Source: Nonomuraea montanisoli (GTDB lineage Bacteria > Actinomycetota > Actinomycetes > Streptosporangiales > Streptosporangiaceae). From it: 64,000 nucleotides of DNA. Where the stretch lies: positions 62,001 through 126,000 of the forward strand of contig NZ_JABWGN010000003.1 of the NCBI RefSeq assembly GCF_013363975.1, given 5' to 3'. A program made the position numbers and the translations under genes. The notes beneath the pieces are model-generated. The model was not told the DNA's origin, did not search any database, and was given only the letters and a program-made list of their open reading frames with translations. Shown piece by piece: positions 9,901 through 16,951 of this stretch; position 1 is the first letter of the stretch, and each line of letters begins with the position of its first letter.

Positions 9901-10506
9901 CCGGCGCTCGATGTCGAGGCCGTGGTCCATGATCTCCAGGAAGAAGTTGTCCTTGCCGAAGATCTCCTGGTACTTCGCGGCCGCCTTCACCGCCTCGTCG
10001 TACTGGCCGAGCCGCAGGCGCGTCTGCACCTCGCCCGACGGGCAGCCGGTGGTGGCCATCAGGCCGTCGGCGTGCTCGGCGAGGATGTCGGCGTCCATCC
10101 GCGCCCACTTGCGGACGAAGCCCTCGGTGTAGGCGCGCGAGGACAGCCGCATCAGGTTGTGCAGGCCGGTCTTGTTGCGCGCCCAGATCGTCATGTGGGT
10201 GTAGTAGCCGCCCGCGGAGACGTCGTCCTTCTTCTGGTGCGGCTCGCCCCACAGGACCGGCTTCTTGTTGTGGCGCAGCTCCGGCGCGACGTACGCCTCG
10301 ATGCCGATGATCGGCTTGACGCCCGCGCCGGTCGCCTGCTTGTAGAAGTCGTAGGCGCCGTGCATGTTGCCGTGGTCGGTGATCGCGATCGCCGGCATGC
10401 CCAGCTCGCCGACCTGTTTGAACATCTGCTTCAACCGCGCGGCCCCGTCGAGCATGGAGTACTCGGTGTGCACGTGCAGATGGACGAACGAGTCGCTGGA
10501 CGACAT
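6979..10506 (-). CDS. dnaE: DNA polymerase III alpha subunit
   Basis: 1,175 residues, the usual DnaE1 length. It is the catalytic subunit of the replicative polymerase. In order it has a PHP domain starting at FVHLHVHTEYSMLDGA with the histidines of that fold, the C-family palm/fingers with the catalytic aspartates in PDVDIDFDERRR and a GPGRGSAAGSLVAYA glycine loop, a helix-hairpin-helix region, and an OB fold near the C terminus (QIVTVGGILSGVQ). The ATG at 10506 follows a gggaggcg ribosome site. It is transcribed alone: the upstream neighbour is divergent and a 580-base gap follows. Length and PHP placement distinguish it from DnaE2-type error-prone polymerases and from PolC. Confidence 0.98.
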   Translation of the reverse strand: MSSSDSFVHLHVHTEYSMLDGAARLKQMFKQVGELGMPAIAITDHGNMHGAYDFYKQATGAGVKPIIGIEAYVAPELRHNKKPVLWGEPHQKKDDVSAGGYYTHMTIWARNKTGLHNLMRLSSRAYTEGFVRKWARMDADILAEHADGLMATTGCPSGEVQTRLRLGQYDEAVKAAAKYQEIFGKDNFFLEIMDHGLDIERRVRDGLTRISRELDIPPLVTNDSHYTYESDAASHDALLCIQTGKQLSDPDRFRFDGSGYYIKTADEMRAVDSSDLWAEGCRNTLLVAEKVDPAGFFEFKNLMPTYPIPDGMTESEFFRRTVWEGMDRRWPEGYDDEHRKQAEYEIGIIEQMGFPSYFLVVADFIMWAKQNGIPVGPGRGSAAGSLVAYAMGITDLDPLPHGLIFERFLNPERVSMPDVDIDFDERRRADVIRYVTEKWGADKVAMIATFGTIKAKAAIKDAGRVLGYPYALGDRVSKAFPPAVMGKDIPLSGIFDKDHPRYNEAGELRRLYEEDVDVKATMDLGRGLEGLIRQTGVHAAGVIMSAEVLTDYIPIMRRDSDGAIITQFDYPTCETLGLLKMDFLGLRNLTIIDDCLKMIKSTTGEQIDLLKLPLDDRKTYELLGRGDTLGVFQLDGGGMRSLLRLMKPDNFEDISAVGALYRPGPMGANSHTNYALRKNGLQEITPIHPEFEESLAEILGTTYGLIVYQEQVMAIAQKVAGFSLGKADLLRRAMGKKKKAELDKQFESFEGGMKANGYSAAAVKTLWDILLPFSDYAFNKAHSAAYGLVSYWTAYLKANHPAAYMAALLSSVKDDKDKSALYLNECRRMGIKVFPPDVNDSDFDFTPRGTDIRFGLSAVRNVGGNVVDGIIAARKEKGRFGDFKDFLRKVPAIVCNKRVIESLIKAGAFDSLGHVRKGLVMVHEQAVDAIIDIKKNEAIGQDSLFGAIDGGEDQTFDVQIPVGEWDKSTLLQFEREMLGLYVSDHPLFGVEHILASGADCTIAALQDESRSDGQIVTVGGILSGVQRKITKKGDTWVLTQLEDLEGSIEVMVFPSAYQLCSTILAEDAIVFVKGRIDKREDVAKVIAMEVTAPDLTQEAGGPLLVSLPLNRCTPPVVGRLKEILTTHPGTSEVHLQVHNGPKTTVMRVEDRLRVMPSPALMGDLKQLLGPACLGG

Positions 10507-10723
10507 GGAGCGGCGCCTCCCGGTCTGATGGTTTGCGCTCCGACTCTAGTGCTCCCCACCGACAGTCCGCCTACCCTCGCGCCAGCCTTCCGTTCGGGGG
10601 CGTGTCGCACGGCGCGGCGCCGGTTACGCTGCTCGTGCGGTCCGGCGAATCGGGCGTTCCGACCGCCACGGGGGCTTTCGGGAGGCAGGGCTGGAAAGGC
10701 GCGGGATCGTCGGCATCGTTCCC

Positions 10724-11782
10724 ATGGTGACGGCCGCCCTGCTCGGCGTGCTCGTCGCCGTCGCGGGGCTCCCCCTGGGGTGGTACGGCGGGCTGGCCTG
10801 CGCGGCGCTCCAGGCGGGCTGTCCGGCCACGGCGCCACCCACGGGGAGTCTTCCCCGGATGACCCGGCTGACGGCCGTACAGGTGGCGCTGAGCGGCTCG
10901 TACGCGGGGCTGGGCGACTCGTACTCCTCCGGCGAGGGCGTGTACGCCCCGGCCGGGCAGGGCGGCGAGGACGGCCGGACCGGCGGGAAGCCGGACCCGG
11001 GGCGGTTGCCGGCCGGAGAGGGCGCGGCCCCCTGCCACCGGGCGCTGGGCTCGTACGTGCCGCTGGTCGCGGGCGCCCACCGCTTCGGCGGCGGCACGGG
11101 CTTCTGGGCGTGCAGCGGCGCCACCACCGGCCAGCTCCTGCGCGGCCAGCACGGCCAGCGCCCCCAGGTGGCCCGGGTGGACCGCTCGACCAGCCTGGTG
11201 ACGGTCACCATCGGCGGCAACGACGCCGGGTTCGCCCGCGTCCTGACCGCCTGCATCGTCAAGCTGCCCTGGTCGTCGGCGTGCGTGGACCAGGACGCCG
11301 AGGTGGCGCGGCGGGTCGACGGGCTGCGGTCGAGCCTGCTCGGCGTGCTGCGGGAGCTGCGGTCGCGCGCCCCGCAGGCCCGGATCATCGTGCTGGGCTA
11401 CCCGAGGCCGTTCCCCGCCCGCCCCGCCGACCGGGTGGACAACCTCGGCGTCGAGGACCAGCTCTGGCTCAACCGCGTCACCCGGCGGCTCAACGACGTC
11501 ATGCGGGAGGTGGCGGCGGGGTTCGACCGGGCGGTCGCGGCGTTCGGGGGGCCGGGGAGCGTGGAGTTCGTGGACGCCTACGACGCGTTCGACGGCCACG
11601 AGGCGGGCACGGCGCAGCCGTACCTGAACCGGCTCGTCGTGCACGTCGAGGAGCTGACCGTGGACAGCCGCAGCTTCCACCCGACGGGCGCCGGCTACCG
11701 GCGCTTCGCCGAGCTGGTCGACCACCAGATCGTCACGGGGCCGGGCCGCCCGCTGAACAACTTCGTCCTCTCCCGGCCGTGA
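10724..11782 (+). CDS. Secreted SGNH/GDSL-type hydrolase
   Basis: 352 residues. A hydrophobic N terminus (residues 2-28) looks like a signal peptide or anchor. Block I is GLGDSYSSGEG with the nucleophilic Ser, block III is IGGNDAGF, and block V is SFHPTGAGY with the catalytic His. These define SGNH hydrolases of the type found in secreted actinobacterial lipases and esterases. It probably acts outside the cell on ester bonds; the substrate cannot be told. No in-frame start lies close upstream of ATG 10724, and the ribosome site is weak. It is divergent from dnaE, and its stop is followed at once by a tandem repeat that runs to the next, convergent gene. Confidence 0.88.
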   Translation: MVTAALLGVLVAVAGLPLGWYGGLACAALQAGCPATAPPTGSLPRMTRLTAVQVALSGSYAGLGDSYSSGEGVYAPAGQGGEDGRTGGKPDPGRLPAGEGAAPCHRALGSYVPLVAGAHRFGGGTGFWACSGATTGQLLRGQHGQRPQVARVDRSTSLVTVTIGGNDAGFARVLTACIVKLPWSSACVDQDAEVARRVDGLRSSLLGVLRELRSRAPQARIIVLGYPRPFPARPADRVDNLGVEDQLWLNRVTRRLNDVMREVAAGFDRAVAAFGGPGSVEFVDAYDAFDGHEAGTAQPYLNRLVVHVEELTVDSRSFHPTGAGYRRFAELVDHQIVTGPGRPLNNFVLSRP

Positions 11783-11789
11783 GCGGGCC

Positions 11790-11944
11790 CCGCCCGCCCG
11801 CCGAACGGCCCGCCCGCTGAACGGCCCGCCCTGTGACCGGCCCGCCCTGTGACCGGCCCGCCTTGCGACCGGGGCACCCTGTGACGCCCGCCCTGTGACC
11901 GGGCCGCCCTGTGACCGGGGCACCCTGTGACGCCCGCCCTGTGA
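11790..11944. repeat. 16-bp degenerate tandem repeat between convergent genes
   Basis: About ten head-to-tail copies of a 16-base unit resembling GCCCGCCCTGTGACCG fill the space between the hydrolase stop (11782) and the end of the chorismate mutase gene (11952). Two copies are shortened to 14 bases, and a longer block containing GGGGCACCCTGTGAC appears twice. There are no spacers of unique sequence, so this is not a CRISPR. Confidence 0.85.
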
Positions 11945-11951
11945 GACGCCG

Positions 11952-13103
11952 TCACGCGCGGCGGCGTTCCTCGGCCAGGTGGAGACCCGCCTCGATGACC
12001 GCGTTCATGACGGACGCCAGGCGCTCCTCGCCCAGCGCGGGGGCGCGGCGGGCCATGCGCGCCACCAGCGACCGCTCGCGCTCCATGTCGCGGCCCGCGA
12101 AGCCGCCGACCGGCTTGAGCGTCTGCACGACGCCCGCCAGCGCGGCGCGCCGCTCCAGGAGCGTCGCCAGGGCCGCGTCGACCCGGTCGATCGCCTCCCG
12201 GCACTCCGGCAGCGTGGCGGGCCTCTCGGGCCGCAGCAGCGCCCCCACGAGCGTCACGGCCTCCCGCGCCGCCCGCAGCTCCTCCGGGTCCACGACATCC
12301 GCCCCGTACGGTCCCCCACCGCCGTGCCCGTACGCGTCACCACCACCGTGTCCGTACGCCTCACCGCCGTGCCTGTACGCGTCGTCACCGCCGCCATGCC
12401 CGTACGCGTCACCGCCCTCGGCCGCGTGCGCCCCCCGAGCCGCCGGGAGGCCGCCCAGGACGAGGCCGTCGGCGCCGGCCGCGACCGCGGCGGCCGACAG
12501 CTCGGGACGCCCCGTGACGTCGGCCACCACCGGGCGGCCCGACGCCTCCCGGGCCGCGCGCAGCAGACCCAGGTCGAGCCGGCCGGTCTCGCACAGGATC
12601 ACCTCCCCGCGCCCCTCCAGCGCGCAGTAGTCGGCCAGCCCCAGCCACTCCTCCAGCGACGCCGAGGGGCGCCGCTCCACCACCACGGGCAGCCCCAGGG
12701 CCGCCGCGGCGCGCACCAGCGGGATGTCGCGGGTCCAGGACGCCCCGATCACCACGCCGTCGGCCCCGGCCGCGACGGCGGGCAGGTCGTCCGCGCCCGC
12801 GGGCTCCACGAGCGGCACCCTCCCGGCCGGCCCGCCGCGGGACTCACGGGGCGGCCACCCGTCCGTGCGGGCGTCATGGGGACGCGCGGCAGGGAGGGCG
12901 TCCTGGGGACGCCCGACAGGACGGGCGTCCTGAGAGCGCCCGGCAGGGCGGGCGTCATGAGAGCGCGCGGCAGGGAGCGCGTCCTGGGGGCGCGCGGCGG
13001 GGCGGGCGCGCAGGCTGATCCGGCCCGCGATCACCACCGCGGGTCCCGCGCCCACGCGCGCCCCGCCCAGCGTGACCACGTGGCGTTCCAAGGTCGATGA
13101 CAT
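11952..13103 (-). CDS. Degenerate DAHP-synthase-like domain fused to AroQ chorismate mutase
   Basis: 383 residues. The C-terminal 95 residues match AroQ chorismate mutase (CREAIDRVDAAL, ERRAALAG, a Lys in VQTLK, GRDMERERSL), so conversion of chorismate to prephenate is plausible. The region before it follows the order of a type I-beta DAHP synthase barrel (GADGVVIGASW, VVVERRPSASLEEWLGLADY, EVILCETG, AAVAAGADGLVLGG). The catalytic motifs GPCSVES, KPRTSP, KRG, CERG and DPSH are all lost or altered. Two low-complexity inserts interrupt it: ARP/HDA-type repeats near residues 33-80 and Gly/His/Tyr repeats (GDAYGHGGG) near 230-265. The ATG at 13103 follows a gatgaggag site. A leader with a terminator precedes it. 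A regulatory or structural role for the dead barrel is an inference. Confidence 0.75.
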   Translation of the reverse strand: MSSTLERHVVTLGGARVGAGPAVVIAGRISLRARPAARPQDALPAARSHDARPAGRSQDARPVGRPQDALPAARPHDARTDGWPPRESRGGPAGRVPLVEPAGADDLPAVAAGADGVVIGASWTRDIPLVRAAAALGLPVVVERRPSASLEEWLGLADYCALEGRGEVILCETGRLDLGLLRAAREASGRPVVADVTGRPELSAAAVAAGADGLVLGGLPAARGAHAAEGGDAYGHGGGDDAYRHGGEAYGHGGGDAYGHGGGGPYGADVVDPEELRAAREAVTLVGALLRPERPATLPECREAIDRVDAALATLLERRAALAGVVQTLKPVGGFAGRDMERERSLVARMARRAPALGEERLASVMNAVIEAGLHLAEERRRA

Positions 13104-13121
13104 CTCGGCTCCTCATCCAGG

Positions 13122-13141
13122 GCCGGCTCGCCGGAGCCGGC
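13122..13141 (-). promoter_or_regulatory. Hairpin just upstream of the chorismate mutase ribosome site
   Basis: Perfect 8-base arms (GCCGGCTC and GAGCCGGC) with a 4-base loop lie about 18 bases before the ATG at 13103 and just ahead of its ribosome site. It is part of the structured leader and may form one of several alternative pairings, because a related GAGCCGGCTCC segment also occurs inside the leader open frame. Confidence 0.45.
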
Positions 13142-13152
13142 GAAACGAAAAA

Positions 13153-13175
13153 GGCAGAGACGAGGCGTCTCTGCC
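13153..13175 (-). terminator. Intrinsic terminator inside the leader of the chorismate mutase gene (attenuator candidate)
   Basis: Perfect 10-base arms (GGCAGAGACG and CGTCTCTGCC) with a 3-base loop are followed on the minus strand by five T residues. The gene upstream is divergent, so the only transcripts that meet this terminator are those heading into the chorismate mutase gene. The position 50 bases before the start codon fits a conditional terminator, as in leader-peptide attenuation of aromatic amino acid genes. Confidence 0.65.
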
Positions 13176-13196
13176 GGTGCCGACTCCAGGTGGTCG

Positions 13197-13253
13197 CTAG
13201 CTCACGACCGGCTCTCCCGGAGCCGGCTCGGTAAACGCGTGGCGACAAGTCAT
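13197..13253 (-). CDS. Possible 18-residue leader peptide
   Basis: ATG 13253 to TAG 13197 encodes MTCRHAFTEPAPGEPVVS, ending 21 bases before the leader terminator. Its place matches that of attenuator leader peptides. It has one Phe codon and no Trp codon, so it lacks the run of regulatory codons expected for tryptophan control. A GAGCCGGCTCC segment inside it can fold on itself. It may be a decayed leader or a chance short frame. Confidence 0.35.
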   Translation of the reverse strand: MTCRHAFTEPAPGEPVVS

Positions 13254-13387
13254 GTCCGAAACCCTACACCCGCCCTCCACCTGCTGGACTGTGCTTCTCA
13301 CATGGCGGACTGTCCTTCAGGCGAGTCGCCGTTGATCCCTCGCTATGGGAGTATTTCTTGGCCTAGAGGGAGGGTTTGAGGCCGTTG

Positions 13388-15322
13388 ATGTCGGATCGCA
13401 AACGGGACGGACGCCGCATCGCCGGCCGCTACGAGCTGCAGGAACCCATCGGCAAGGGCGGCATGGGCATCGTGTGGCGCGCCTATGACGAGCTCCTCGA
13501 CCGTGAGGTCGCGGTCAAGGAGGTCCGCTACGCCGCCGCGCTGGGCGACGAGGTGCAGCTCCTGAACCGGCGCACGATGCGCGAGGCGAGGGCGGCGGCC
13601 AGGTTCGAGCACCCCAATGTCATCGTCGTGCACGACGTGATCGAGGAGGACGACCGTCCCTGGATCGTCATGCAGCTCGTCCCGTCGCGCTCGCTGGGCG
13701 CGGTCATCAAGCAGGACGGGCCGCTGAAGCCGCGCCGGGTCGCCGAGATCGGCCTGGCCGTGCTGGAGGCGCTGCATCGCGCGCACGAGGCGGGTGTGCT
13801 CCACCGCGACGTCAAGCCCGAGAACGTGCTGCTCGCCGACGACGGCCGGGTGGTGCTGACCGACTTCGGCATCGCCACGCTGGAGACCGAGACGCAGCTC
13901 ACGGTGACCGGCCTGGCCGGCACCCCGGCGTTCATCGCGCCCGAGCGGCTCAAGGGCCTGCCGGCGCGGCGCGAGTCCGACCTGTGGTCGCTCGGCGCGA
14001 CGCTGTACACGGCGCTGGAGGGCCGCTCGCCGCACGAGCGCGGCATGGCGCTGGCCACCATGCACGCCGTCCTCACCGACCCGCCGGACCCGGCGCCGCA
14101 CGCCGGCCCGCTGACCGAGCTGATCGACCTGCTGCTCGCCAAGGAGCCGGTCCAGCGGCCCACGTACGAGGAGACGGCGCGGATGCTGCGCCAGGTCATC
14201 ACGCCGCCGGTGCCGCAGCAGCCGCCCGCCCCCGCCCCCACGGCGCAGATGCCGGCGGCGACCGCGCAGCTCCCGGCCCAGCCGCCCGCCGAGACCCGGC
14301 CCCGCCGCCGCTTCGGCCGCCAGACGCCCGTCCAGCCGGCGGCGTCCGTCCAGCCGGCGACGCCCGTCCAGCCGGCGGCTCCCGTCGAGGACGACACGCC
14401 GACCGACCCCAACCTGCGCGCGCCCGAGCCGGCGTCCCCCGCGCCGCGCACCTCCGCGTTAGGAGGCCCGAAGGGCTCCGGCCACGAGCCGGCCCTGCCC
14501 GAGACCGGCGTGCGCATCACCGCGGCCGGTCCCGAGCCGGAGGAGGCGGACGATCCCACGGCCGGCTCGTCACGCTCCGAGCCGGGCCGCCGCCTGGGCC
14601 CGGTCGTCGCGGCGGCCGCCGCCGTGGCGCTCGTCGCCGGCGTGGGCGGCTACCTGGGCCTGAACTCGGCCCCCGACGACCGCTCGGCCAGGAAGACCGG
14701 CGCCTCGGCCACGGTGCCCACCGCGTCCGCGAAGGGCTCCACCCCGGCGTCGCCGTCCGTGTCCGCCTCCGCGTCCCCGTCGGCGTCGCAGCCCGCGTCA
14801 CCGTCGGCGTCGCCCACCCCCACCGCGTCGCCCACCCCCACCGAGGCGAAGACGCCCGATCCGGCCGACGCGCTGCCCAAGGGCTGGCACATGTACAAGG
14901 ACAAGAAGATGGGCTTCTCGGTCGGCCTGCCCAAGGGCTGGGACATCCACGTCCGTGAGAGCTCCCACCGGATCACCTTCCGCGGCCCGGGGGCGGGTCC
15001 CAAGTCCTACCTGCTGATCGAGGAGGCGCCGAACCCCGGCTCCGACCCGTACAAGGACTGGAAGAAGCAGGAGCCCTCGGCCAAGTACAACTTCGGCGGC
15101 TACAAGAAGCTCAGCATCAAGAGGGTCGACTACCAGAAGGCGGCCGCCGACTGGGACTTCACCTGGAACGCCGACTCGGGGCCGTCGCGGGTGCGCAACC
15201 GGGGGTTCATCACCTACAACGGCCGCGCCTACGCCATCTACTGGCACACGCTGGAGAGCCGCTGGAAGAAGGATCTGCACTTCTTCGAGGGCTTCTGCGC
15301 GACCTTCCAGCCCCGCAAGTAG
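13388..15322 (+). CDS. Membrane Ser/Thr protein kinase with extracellular domain (first of three)
   Basis: 644 residues from ATG 13388; TTG codons at 13376 and 13385 are alternatives. The cytoplasmic kinase domain has the glycine loop IGKGGMGIVW (21-30), Lys44 in VAVKEV, HRDVKPEN near 139 with the catalytic Asp, DFG at 159 and GTPAFIAPE. A Pro/Ala-rich linker leads to one membrane helix near 405-425, then a Ser/Pro/Ala-rich stalk and a compact external domain of about 145 residues starting at GWHMYKDKKMGFSV. The external domain has no PASTA repeats and I do not recognise it, but the next kinase has it too. The gene has 10 bases before the next start, so the two are likely one transcript. It probably senses an extracellular cue by phosphorylation of cytoplasmic targets. 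Confidence 0.93.
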   Translation: MSDRKRDGRRIAGRYELQEPIGKGGMGIVWRAYDELLDREVAVKEVRYAAALGDEVQLLNRRTMREARAAARFEHPNVIVVHDVIEEDDRPWIVMQLVPSRSLGAVIKQDGPLKPRRVAEIGLAVLEALHRAHEAGVLHRDVKPENVLLADDGRVVLTDFGIATLETETQLTVTGLAGTPAFIAPERLKGLPARRESDLWSLGATLYTALEGRSPHERGMALATMHAVLTDPPDPAPHAGPLTELIDLLLAKEPVQRPTYEETARMLRQVITPPVPQQPPAPAPTAQMPAATAQLPAQPPAETRPRRRFGRQTPVQPAASVQPATPVQPAAPVEDDTPTDPNLRAPEPASPAPRTSALGGPKGSGHEPALPETGVRITAAGPEPEEADDPTAGSSRSEPGRRLGPVVAAAAAVALVAGVGGYLGLNSAPDDRSARKTGASATVPTASAKGSTPASPSVSASASPSASQPASPSASPTPTASPTPTEAKTPDPADALPKGWHMYKDKKMGFSVGLPKGWDIHVRESSHRITFRGPGAGPKSYLLIEEAPNPGSDPYKDWKKQEPSAKYNFGGYKKLSIKRVDYQKAAADWDFTWNADSGPSRVRNRGFITYNGRAYAIYWHTLESRWKKDLHFFEGFCATFQPRK

Positions 15323-15332
15323 GCTTCCCGGC

Positions 15333-16889
15333 GTGCAGAGGGAGGTCGGCGGGCGCTACCGCCTCATCGAGCCGCTGGGCGAGGGCGGCATGGGCGTGGT
15401 CTGGCGCGCCCACGACCGGCTGCTCGACCGCACGGTCGCGGTCAAGGAGGTGCGCTACACCGGCGTCGGCGACGACAAGCGGGCCGACCTCAACCGCCGC
15501 ACCATCCGGGAGGCGCGGGCGGCGGGCCGCCTCGACCACCCGTCGGTGGTGGTGATCCACGACGTCGTCGAGGAGGACGGGCGGCCGTGGATCGTCATGC
15601 AGCTCGTCCCGTCGCGGTCGCTGGCGCAGGTGCTCGCCGAGCAGGGGCCGCTGCCGGTCGAGCGGGTGGCGCTCATCGGCGAGCGGGTGCTCGGCGCGCT
15701 GCGCGCCGCCCACGCCACCGGCGTCCTGCACCGCGACGTCAAGCCCGAGAACGTGCTGCTCGCGCACGACGGCCGGGTGGTGCTGACCGACTTCGGCATC
15801 GCCACGCTGGAGGCCGAACCGGGGCTGACCGCCACGGGCGGGCTCGTGGGCACGCCCGCGTACATGCCGCCCGAGCGGCTCAACGGCGAGCCCGCGCGGC
15901 CCGAGTCCGACCTGTGGTCGCTGGGCGCGACGCTGTACGCGGCCGTGGAGGGCGCCCCGGCGTACCGGCGCGACTCGTGGGCGGCCACGGTGGCGGCCAT
16001 CCTGCGCGACGACCCGGCGCCGCCGGTCCGCGCGGGCGCGCTCACCCCGGTCATCATGGGAATGCTGCGCCGCGACCCGGCCGCCCGGATGCCGGCGGGC
16101 GAGGCCGCGCACCTGCTGGGGATGATCGCCTCAGCCCATTCCGGCCACACGGTCCCCGTGTCCGTCTCCGGCCGCCCGGCCGCGCGGCGGCGGCTCATGG
16201 TGCCCGCCGCGATCGCCCTGGCCGCGGTGCTGGCCGCGGGCGGCACCCTGCTGGCGGTCCGCGCGAGCGGGCTCCCGGGCCGGGACGGCGGCTCGTCCGC
16301 CCTGACGGGCACGACGGGCGAGCCCACCCCGGCCGCCACCGCCACCGGGAAGGCCACACCGACCGGGAAGGCCACACCGACCGCGAGCCCCGAGCCGAGC
16401 GCGACGGCCACCCCCGGCGAGAACGGCGTCGCCGTGCCGGCGGGCTGGCGCGCGTACCGCAACGCGGAGGGCGGCTTCTCGATGGCCGTCCCGCGCGGCT
16501 GGACGGTCGTCAGGAGCTCCACCCGCGAGAGCGTGACCGTGCGCGGCCCCGGCGTCCCGGGCGCGTTCATCGTCGAGTGGACCGCGCCCGAGGGGCCCTG
16601 GCCCGGACCCGTGCGGCACTGGCAGGCCGTGGAGAAGGACATCCTCGGCAGGAACGAGTTCGCCGGCTACCGCCGGATCGACATCGGGCCGACCACGTAC
16701 CTCGGGCGGCCGGCGGCCGACTGGGAGTTCCTCCGGCGCCGCGACGGGGGCCTCCTCCACGTTCTCAACCGCGGATTCCGCACCGCCGCGGGCAGGACGT
16801 ACGCGCTGTACTGGGAGGCCCCCGACTCCAGGTGGAGCCGCGACCGCCGCTACTTCGACACGTTCACCGCCACCTTCGCCACCCTCTGA
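15333..16889 (+). CDS. Membrane Ser/Thr protein kinase with extracellular domain (second of three)
   Basis: 518 residues. The kinase motifs are complete: LGEGGMGVVW, VAVKEV, HRDVKPENVLL, DFGIATLE, GTPAYMPPE. One membrane helix lies near 288-310, followed by a short Thr/Ala/Lys stalk and the same external domain as the preceding kinase (GWRAYRNAEGGFSMAVPRGW through a SRW-x2-DRRYF-type end). Starting at GTG 15333, 10 bases after the previous stop, it is probably translated by coupling; no clear ribosome site is present. The stalk is much shorter than in the first kinase. The pair look like a tandem duplication that diverged. Substrates are unknown. Confidence 0.93.
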   Translation: MQREVGGRYRLIEPLGEGGMGVVWRAHDRLLDRTVAVKEVRYTGVGDDKRADLNRRTIREARAAGRLDHPSVVVIHDVVEEDGRPWIVMQLVPSRSLAQVLAEQGPLPVERVALIGERVLGALRAAHATGVLHRDVKPENVLLAHDGRVVLTDFGIATLEAEPGLTATGGLVGTPAYMPPERLNGEPARPESDLWSLGATLYAAVEGAPAYRRDSWAATVAAILRDDPAPPVRAGALTPVIMGMLRRDPAARMPAGEAAHLLGMIASAHSGHTVPVSVSGRPAARRRLMVPAAIALAAVLAAGGTLLAVRASGLPGRDGGSSALTGTTGEPTPAATATGKATPTGKATPTASPEPSATATPGENGVAVPAGWRAYRNAEGGFSMAVPRGWTVVRSSTRESVTVRGPGVPGAFIVEWTAPEGPWPGPVRHWQAVEKDILGRNEFAGYRRIDIGPTTYLGRPAADWEFLRRRDGGLLHVLNRGFRTAAGRTYALYWEAPDSRWSRDRRYFDTFTATFATL

Positions 16890-16951
16890 CGGCCGGTTTT
16901 AATCCGGCGAGGTGCGTGCTTGGGAGGGGCTTTATCGGGTAGGCGGCCCGC

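Noticed and set aside
7093..11820. Very long open frame on the plus strand opposite dnaE
   Set aside because: It is the antisense shadow of dnaE, caused by high GC at third codon positions. Its translation is Val/Leu/Gly/Arg-rich without motifs, whereas the minus strand encodes a complete polymerase.
11790..11944. CRISPR array
   Set aside because: Repeats are 14-16 bases, adjacent with no unique spacers, and no cas genes are near.
13153..13175. Terminator for a plus-strand transcript
   Set aside because: The T-run follows the hairpin only on the minus strand, and no plus-strand gene ends here: the tandem repeat and chorismate mutase gene lie to the left.
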